Origin: Terriglobus albidus
Lineage (GTDB): Bacteria; Acidobacteriota; Terriglobia; Terriglobales; Acidobacteriaceae
Assembly (NCBI RefSeq): GCF_025685425.1
Contig: NZ_JAGTAS010000027.1
Coordinates: 1-64,000 of the forward strand
Length of the DNA: 64,000 bases
Direction of reading: 5' to 3'
A program made the translations under genes and the position numbers. Below are positions 61,293 to 64,000 of this stretch, in pieces. Position 1 is the stretch's first letter, and every line of letters begins with the position of its first letter. The notes beneath the pieces were generated by a model that was not told the DNA's origin, made no database searches, and saw nothing but the letters and a program-made list of their open reading frames with translations.

Positions 61293-62336
61293 CTAATTCT
61301 CCTTCCCGGGTGCAACAACGACCTTGAGCAAGCCTGCCTCGCGCGCATGCAGACGAGAAAACCAGTTAGCAGCCTCTTCCAGAGTGCTGACCGCTGAGAT
61401 CAGCGGCTTTACGGTGATGGCTCCTTCTGACATCAGGCGAATTGCTTCGACGTACTCTCCGGCAGAGGAGCAAGAGCCCTGCAGGCGGACCTCGCGGGTG
61501 ACCACGCGCTGCAGCGGCAGTGGAACCTCGGGCTGAATATTGCCGATCAGGCCGACCGTGCCGCCACGGCGTACACATTCGATCGAAGCAACGACGGTCT
61601 CCGCCCGGCCAACTGCCTCGAGGACGACGTCCACACCAAGGTTGCCGGTACGGCGCAGGATCTCGGCGACCAGGTCGTTGCCCGAAAGATGCAGCGTGTC
61701 CGGAATCCCGACATCAACCGCCATCTGCAGGCGAGCAGCATCGACGTCGGCGATGGTGACGGAGCGTGCTCCGGCAGCGCGTGCGGCCTGGGCGGTCAGC
61801 AGGCCGATCATCCCCGCGCCAATCACCAGGGCAGAATTGCCGGGCTTCAGTTGGGAGACGCGGACACCGTGCAGTGCAACGGCGACGGCTTCCAGCATGG
61901 CGGCTTCTTCGAAGGGAAAGTTTTCCGGCAGCTTGTACAGGATGCGTTCGGGCACGGCAACGAACTCGGCAAAGGCGCCGTGACGGCGGTAGTCGCCGCA
62001 GGAGACGCCCATCACCTGGCGGTTGTCGCAGAGGTTGACCTCGCCCCGTTTGCAGAACTCGCACTTGCCGCAGTAGACGGTGGAGTCGAAGGTGACGCGG
62101 TCGCCTGCCTTATAGCCCTGCACCTCGGAGCCGACTGCGGCGATAATGCCGGCAGCCTCGTGACCCATGACGATGGGGGGAATGCGGCGGCCGGAACCGC
62201 CATCGTAGCCGTGAACGTCGCTTCCGCAGATGCCGCAGGCCGCAACCTTGATCAGAACCTCGTCGGCGGCAACGGCCGGGACGGGCATGTCGATGACCTG
62301 CAGATGTTCATACGCCTCAAGCATTAGGGCTTTCAT
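61293..62336 (-). CDS. Zinc-dependent alcohol dehydrogenase (sorbitol/threonine dehydrogenase-like)
   Basis: A 347-residue MDR enzyme that oxidises a polyol or sugar alcohol with NAD(P). Catalytic zinc site: CGICGSDVHGYD and GHEAAG; structural zinc site: CGKCEFCKRGEVNLC; cofactor loop VIGAGMIGLL. The polyol dehydrogenase branch is most likely. ATG at 62336 gives a complete family start (MKALMLEAYEHLQV); an AGGAG lies about 12 bases upstream. Operon with the SDR gene suggests a two-step sugar alcohol or sugar acid interconversion (inference). Confidence 0.88.
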   Translation of the reverse strand: MKALMLEAYEHLQVIDMPVPAVAADEVLIKVAACGICGSDVHGYDGGSGRRIPPIVMGHEAAGIIAAVGSEVQGYKAGDRVTFDSTVYCGKCEFCKRGEVNLCDNRQVMGVSCGDYRRHGAFAEFVAVPERILYKLPENFPFEEAAMLEAVAVALHGVRVSQLKPGNSALVIGAGMIGLLTAQAARAAGARSVTIADVDAARLQMAVDVGIPDTLHLSGNDLVAEILRRTGNLGVDVVLEAVGRAETVVASIECVRRGGTVGLIGNIQPEVPLPLQRVVTREVRLQGSCSSAGEYVEAIRLMSEGAITVKPLISAVSTLEEAANWFSRLHAREAGLLKVVVAPGKEN

Positions 62337-62398
62337 GCGTTGTGCTTTCTCCTGTTGGGGATAAGCATACGGGGTGCTCCGTATGCCTGTCCTCTTGA

Positions 62399-62427
62399 TT
62401 GCCGGGAGACCGGAAGTACGGTATTCT
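62399..62427 (+). promoter_or_regulatory. Candidate sigma-70-type promoter for rpmB
   Basis: TTGCCG and TATTCT are separated by 17 bases; each matches four of six consensus positions. It lies about 130 bases before the rpmB start codon in otherwise gene-free sequence. Only visual evidence. Confidence 0.35.
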
Positions 62428-62558
62428 TTAACTTCCGCAGCAAGCCCGCGGCCCCGTTCTGGAGGCCTGGCGGCCCAAAGCGAGGCGAAAACGCCCTCCC
62501 ACTGCGCGAAAACACCTTCGTCCAACCTGATTGTCGGGAGACGACCTGGAGATTTGTC

Positions 62559-62747
62559 ATGGCACAGACCTGTGAGTTTTGCGGCAAGGGACCGCAGTTC
62601 GGCAACAACATTTCGCACGCGCACAACGTTACCCGCCGCCGCTGGAACGTAAACCTGCAGGCCGTGAAGGCCGTTGTGAACGGCGCCAGCAAGCGCATCC
62701 GCGTCTGCACCAGCTGCATCAAGTCCGGTAAGGTCGTTAAGGCCTAA
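62559..62747 (+). CDS. rpmB: 50S ribosomal protein L28, zinc-binding type
   Basis: A 62-residue L28. Zinc-binding pairs CEFCGKG and CTSCIKSG are both present, so this is the C+ form, like L31 in this window. Typical NISHAHNVTRRRW segment. ATG at 62559; the upstream open frame is not coding. A strong terminator follows 30 bases after the stop, so it is a single-gene unit. Confidence 0.96.
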   Translation: MAQTCEFCGKGPQFGNNISHAHNVTRRRWNVNLQAVKAVVNGASKRIRVCTSCIKSGKVVKA

Positions 62748-62776
62748 GCCTTTTTATAAGAACAACTTCTCAGTCG

Positions 62777-62807
62777 CCCGGCAAGCGCGCAGCTTGCCGG
62801 GCTTTCT
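62777..62807 (+). terminator. Rho-independent terminator after rpmB
   Basis: A perfect 10-bp stem CCCGGCAAGC/GCTTGCCGGG with a 5-base loop, followed by CTTTCT. It lies 29 bases past the stop codon. Confidence 0.8.
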
Positions 62808-62844
62808 GCGTTAAGCACATAAAAGCTGCACTGGAAATGGTGCA

Positions 62845-64000
62845 CTAGGGCATGGTTTCGGTCGGCGCCTTCCGGCGCTTCTCAGCGCTCTGGAACAGAT
62901 ACACTCCCAGAATCATGATGAGCGGTTCGAAGACATGCCGGAACCGCGCCTGTACGGTGACAAAGTAGTAGGGCAGCGGCAGTAGCAGGAAGGCTGCTGC
63001 AAAGAGCCAGGCTCCCTTGATTTTTCGTTTTAATGCCAAAGCCAGGCCAAGCAGACCGGCGACGCTGCCGAAGGCGAAGTTGATCTCGCGTCCGTACTCG
63101 ACATACTCCTTGTGGGGAACAATTGGCTGCGGCACACCGGCCCAGAACATGTAGGTCCGAAGCGCAGCCAGTTGGAAGTAGCGAGAGCGATGGGTAGCAA
63201 TCCATTGCTTTGCGGCATCACCGCGTACCTTCACGAAGGCGATCTCACCGGCGGTGGCATACTCCTGCTGCAGCTTGTTCTGGCCATACCAGATCAGGCC
63301 GCCCCACGGAAACCCTACAGACCAGTCAGAGTTGCCCATGTAGTTCTCGGCGCCGAAGTTGTCACGCATGGGAATAAAGGTGTGAAAGATCCTGTAGTTG
63401 CGTACGACCCAGGGCATCGTAAACGCGATGACGATCAGCGTTGCGGCGACCGCCTTTTGCAGCGCAGGGAAGAATCGTGCCTTTGCCTTCAGGTAGACCC
63501 AGATTACACAGACAGGCAACATCATCAGCGGTGTTGGTTGCGTGAGAGCGATCAGCCCACCCAGCGCGCCGAAGACTGTCCATTGTCGCCAGCTTCCTCC
63601 ACCGTTCTCCGCCATGCGCAGTGTCATGACGATCAACCATGAAAACAGGAGGCAGGTGAGCGTCATCTCCCACACCCAGCGAACCGCAAACTGCATCGCC
63701 GCTGGATACAGCGCCCACAACCAGGCAGACCAGATCGCAACCTTCGGATTGAAGCAACGATAGGCGATCTCAAAGATCGCCAGGGCAGTAAGCGCCGAAA
63801 AGACACTATTGAGCGTCAGAATCGACCAGGCGGCCATAGGGGAATAAACGCCAAAGATCTTGAACGCGGCAGCGATGATGAAGGTGTACAAAGGCGGCAG
63901 CCATGCCGTGGGTCCGGTGTGGCCGAAGAATGGGTCAGCGTAGCCATACCCGTTGACCAGTGCACGCGCGATGCGGCCGGCCTCCCATCCGAACTGAAAG
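62845..64000 (-). CDS. GT39/ArnT-like membrane glycosyltransferase, N-terminus beyond window
   Basis: A multi-pass GT-C-type membrane protein. The frame stays open to the end of the window; the part upstream of 63891 translates as ADPFFGHTGPTAWLPPLYTF, the conserved first-loop pattern of this family, so the true start lies outside. At least eight hydrophobic segments follow, and a conserved TMPWVVRNYRIF segment is at the boundary of a soluble C-terminal part. These enzymes use polyprenyl-phosphate sugars to modify lipids, glycans or proteins. Substrate unknown. Confidence 0.8.
   Translation of the reverse strand, partial: FQFGWEAGRIARALVNGYGYADPFFGHTGPTAWLPPLYTFIIAAAFKIFGVYSPMAAWSILTLNSVFSALTALAIFEIAYRCFNPKVAIWSAWLWALYPAAMQFAVRWVWEMTLTCLLFSWLIVMTLRMAENGGGSWRQWTVFGALGGLIALTQPTPLMMLPVCVIWVYLKAKARFFPALQKAVAATLIVIAFTMPWVVRNYRIFHTFIPMRDNFGAENYMGNSDWSVGFPWGGLIWYGQNKLQQEYATAGEIAFVKVRGDAAKQWIATHRSRYFQLAALRTYMFWAGVPQPIVPHKEYVEYGREINFAFGSVAGLLGLALALKRKIKGAWLFAAAFLLLPLPYYFVTVQARFRHVFEPLIMILGVYLFQSAEKRRKAPTETMP

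Overview
The window looks like chromosomal DNA of a high-GC acidobacterium, most likely class Terriglobia (Terriglobus/Granulicella/Edaphobacter-like). This is inference from gene content: two Oar-type TonB-dependent receptors with an N-terminal carboxypeptidase-regulatory-like domain, a DUF5666 protein, several secreted proteins known mainly from this phylum, and intergenic space filled with families of palindromic repeats. I see no rRNA, tRNA, CRISPR array, prophage, integrase or transposase gene.

Layout. 1-4.6 kb: a secreted amidohydrolase, a DEAD-box-type RNA helicase and scpA. 4.7-13.2 kb: a trehalose island, with treS, a degenerate glucosylglycerate-synthase-like protein and a TM-helix (mechanosensitive-like) protein on the minus strand, divergent from treY-treZ on the plus strand. 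13.4-17.7 kb: a DUF5666 protein and an Oar-like receptor with a strong terminator. 17.9-26.7 kb: a purine/ureide catabolism cluster (uraD, uraH, uricase, two M20 amidohydrolases, ureidoglycine aminohydrolase, an aldehyde dehydrogenase, allB and divergent guaD). 26.7-34 kb: homoserine dehydrogenase, a DsrE-like protein, a GH92 mannosidase, an alpha/beta hydrolase and a lactate permease. 34.5-39.8 kb: a second Oar-like receptor, a methyltransferase and a DUF1349 protein. 39.9-43.0 kb: a sulfur-carrier cysteine synthesis operon (cysM, a Mec-like JAMM protease, a CysO/MoaD-like carrier, a MoeZ-like activator). 43-50.3 kb: an OmpA-like protein, a predicted 34-aa membrane protein, a DnaC-like ATPase, rpmE, dus and a flavin amine oxidase. 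50.8-56.2 kb: rnr, a secreted unknown, tyrS and a YjbR protein. 56.4-64 kb: a copper-type P-type ATPase, an MFS transporter, an SDR plus zinc alcohol dehydrogenase pair, rpmB and a truncated GT39-like gene running off the end.

How the genes work together. TreS converts maltose to trehalose, while TreY and TreZ release trehalose from alpha-glucan ends; with the TM-helix protein and the osmolyte-glycosyltransferase relative this suggests an osmotic/desiccation module. The ureide cluster carries candidate enzymes for every step from guanine deamination and urate oxidation to glyoxylate and ammonia, except xanthine oxidation. The cysteine operon resembles the mycobacterial CysO-Mec-CysM route, with its own adenylyltransferase/rhodanese. 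Nothing here is clearly a new named system. The least explained items are the carrier protein with residues beyond its Gly-Gly, the degenerate glycosyltransferase, an SDR lacking its catalytic lysine, an OmpA-like protein lacking its peptidoglycan-binding residues, a near-perfect sigma-54 site, and a 116-bp inverted-repeat element in five full copies, two of which supply the stop codon of the preceding gene.
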